This document shows positions 62,535-64,000 of a stretch of DNA of 64,000 nt, in pieces. Source of the stretch: Streptomyces hyaluromycini (GTDB taxonomy: Bacteria; Actinomycetota; Actinomycetes; Streptomycetales; Streptomycetaceae); assembly GCF_002217755.1 (NCBI RefSeq), contig NZ_BCFL01000024.1:322090-386089 (forward strand), in the 5' to 3' direction. The translations under genes were made by a program, and so were the position numbers. A model generated the notes under the pieces. The model had not been told where the DNA came from. It saw nothing but the letters and a program-made list of their open reading frames with translations, and did no database searches. Every line of letters starts with the position of its first letter. Position 1 is the stretch's first letter.

Positions 62535-63311
62535 ATGACCGAAGTATCGGTGGCCAAGGAGGACTTGGCCGCGATCGACGAACTGGTCGCCCTGAAGAGC
62601 GTCAACAAGCACTTCGGCGCCCTGCACGTGCTCCAGGACATCGACCTGACGATCGCCCGCGGCGAGGTCGTCGTGGTGATCGGACCCTCCGGGTCCGGCA
62701 AGTCCACCCTGTGCCGCACCATCAACCGCCTGGAGACCATCGACTCCGGCACGATCACGATCGACGGCAGGGCGCTGCCCCAGGAGGGCAAGGAGCTGGC
62801 CCGGCTGCGCGCCGACGTCGGCATGGTCTTCCAGTCCTTCAACCTCTTCGCGCACAAGACGGTGCTCGAGAACGTGATGCTCGGGCAGGTCAAGGTCCGC
62901 AAGGCGGACAAGAAGCAGGCCGAGGAGAAGGCCCGTGCCCTGCTCGACCGGGTCGGCGTGGGCAGCCAGGCCGACAAGTACCCCGCACAGCTCTCCGGCG
63001 GCCAGCAGCAGCGTGTCGCCATCGCGCGGGCGCTGGCGATGGACCCGAAGGTGATGCTCTTCGACGAGCCGACCTCGGCCCTCGACCCCGAGATGATCAA
63101 CGAGGTCCTGGAGGTCATGCAGCAGCTGGCCAGGGACGGCATGACGATGATCGTCGTCACCCATGAGATGGGCTTCGCGCGCTCGGCCGCGAACCGGGTG
63201 GTCTTCATGGCCGACGGCCGGATCGTCGAACAGGCCACGCCGGACCAGTTCTTCAGCAACCCGAGCAGCGACCGGGCCAAGGACTTCCTGTCGAAGATCC
63301 TGCACCACTGA
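62535..63311 (+). CDS. gluA: Glutamate ABC transporter ATPase
   Basis: 258 residues, polar amino acid uptake family (GlnQ/GluA). Walker A GPSGSGKST, Q-loop GMVFQSFNLFAHKTVLENV, signature LSGGQQQRVAIARALA, Walker B VMLFDEPTSALDPEM, switch His in VVTHEMGFA. It starts at ATG 62535 after a purine-rich ribosome site. It is followed after 89 bases by a glutamate-binding lipoprotein; the same gene order, gluABCD, is known in corynebacteria and Streptomyces. Short GATCCGCT direct repeats follow its stop. Confidence 0.95.
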   Translation: MTEVSVAKEDLAAIDELVALKSVNKHFGALHVLQDIDLTIARGEVVVVIGPSGSGKSTLCRTINRLETIDSGTITIDGRALPQEGKELARLRADVGMVFQSFNLFAHKTVLENVMLGQVKVRKADKKQAEEKARALLDRVGVGSQADKYPAQLSGGQQQRVAIARALAMDPKVMLFDEPTSALDPEMINEVLEVMQQLARDGMTMIVVTHEMGFARSAANRVVFMADGRIVEQATPDQFFSNPSSDRAKDFLSKILHH

Positions 63312-63400
63312 TCCGCTGATCCGCTGATCCGCACGGCGATCCGCGTCACGTCACCCGTCCCGCACGGACCTCGTCTTTCCCCACGCAAAGGATGTTCATC

Positions 63401-64000
63401 ATGCAGCTCCGCAAGGTCACCGCCGCCTCTGCCGCCGTGCTCGCGCTCGCCCTGTCCGCCACGGCGTGCGGCAGCGGCGACAAGGACGACAGCGGTTCCT
63501 CGGGCGGCGGCAAGATCAAGGTCGGCATCAAGTTCGACCAGCCCGGCCTCGGCCTCCAGGAGCCCGACGGTTCCTTCTCGGGCTTCGACGTGGACGTGGC
63601 CACCTATGTCGCGGGACAGCTCGGTTACAAGCCGAACCAGATCGAGTTCGTGCAGACCAAGAGCGCCGACCGGGAGAACGCCCTCGCGCGCGGTGACGTG
63701 AAGTTCATCGCGGCCACCTACTCGATCACCGACGAGCGCAAGGCGAAGGTCGACTTCGCCGGCCCGTATCTGCTGGCCCACCAGGACCTGCTGGTCAAGA
63801 AGGACTCGACCATCGCCAAGGGCGCGGACCTCAACGGCAAGAAGCTGTGTTCCGTGACGGGTTCGACCTCGGCGCAGAACATCCAGCAGACGATCGCCCC
63901 GAAGGCCAACCTCAAGGAGGTCAGCACCTATTCGGAGTGCATCGCCGGCCTCCAGAGCGGCTCCGTCGACGCGGTGACCACGGACGACTCGATCCTCGCG
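63401..64000 (+). CDS. gluB: Glutamate-binding lipoprotein (partial, cut by window edge)
   Basis: The first 200 codons are present. The signal peptide MQLRKVTAASAAVLALAL runs to the lipobox ATAC with Cys23, followed by a Gly/Ser/Asp linker. The mature part is an amino-acid-binding family 3 domain (KVGIKFDQPGLGLQEPDGSFSGFDVDVA, ATYSITDERKAKVDFAGPYL, GSTSAQNIQQ). The start is ATG 63401, with AAAGGATG upstream. Permeases gluC and gluD should follow beyond the right edge. Confidence 0.94.
   Translation, partial: MQLRKVTAASAAVLALALSATACGSGDKDDSGSSGGGKIKVGIKFDQPGLGLQEPDGSFSGFDVDVATYVAGQLGYKPNQIEFVQTKSADRENALARGDVKFIAATYSITDERKAKVDFAGPYLLAHQDLLVKKDSTIAKGADLNGKKLCSVTGSTSAQNIQQTIAPKANLKEVSTYSECIAGLQSGSVDAVTTDDSILA

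Overview
The window is chromosomal DNA of a Streptomyces (or a very close actinomycete). It has very high GC and a strong third-codon GC bias, frequent GTG starts, DmdR/IdeR-type iron boxes, MsiK-style sugar transport operons without their own ATPase, mycothiol-dependent gentisate catabolism, and the intergenic hairpin repeats common in this genus. No rRNA, tRNA or CRISPR array was seen.

Region 1 (1-19.2 kb) is a hydroxamate siderophore cluster. A giant NRPS on the minus strand runs off the left edge. It is divergent from a FecCD/FecE-type ferric-siderophore importer (two permeases, one ATPase). A formyltransferase and an ornithine N-monooxygenase follow, divergent from each other. Three iron boxes lie in the two divergent promoter regions. 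Adenylation specificity residues read as (A1 unassigned, N-methylated)-Ser-(N-methyl-hydroxyOrn)-Ser-..., which suggests a scabichelin/turgichelin-like family of siderophores.

Region 2 (19.2-27.6 kb) is mixed: an N-terminally truncated amidohydrolase, an orphan phage-type lysozyme/holin pair, a VIT-family iron/manganese transporter, a LysR regulator facing a short-chain dehydrogenase, a flavin disulfide oxidoreductase and a TetR regulator.

Region 3 (27.7-40.1 kb) is a sugar-acid regulon around a LacI regulator. One arm (minus) holds a binding protein, two permeases, a KDPG-type aldolase, a PfkB kinase and a lactonase. The other arm (plus) holds LacI, a dehydrogenase and a galactonate-dehydratase-like enolase, followed by a large secreted beta-helix protein. 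Together the enzymes could take a sugar (probably galactose or a relative) to pyruvate and glyceraldehyde-3-phosphate.

Region 4 (40.2-45.3 kb) holds a second-type NAD-dependent DNA ligase, a two-component system whose kinase gene carries an in-frame MITE-like insertion, and a small membrane-anchored protein. Region 5 (45.5-54.1 kb) is aromatic catabolism. One operon encodes the lower meta-cleavage pathway (hydratase, acylating aldehyde dehydrogenase, hydroxy-oxovalerate aldolase) with an IclR regulator. The other encodes the full 3-hydroxybenzoate/gentisate route (monooxygenase, mycothiol isomerase, fumarylpyruvate hydrolase, gentisate dioxygenase) with a second IclR regulator.

Region 6 (54.1-64 kb) starts with a decayed metE: a cobalamin riboswitch truncated at its 3' side, fused to a 5'-deleted and frameshifted metE. 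After it come a histidine-phosphatase relative without the RHG motif, a small DUF protein, an unrecognised Ser/Thr-rich putative lipoprotein, a MazG-like hydrolase, a TAXI-type binding protein facing a two-component system, and the first two genes of a glutamate ABC importer (gluA, and gluB cut by the right edge).
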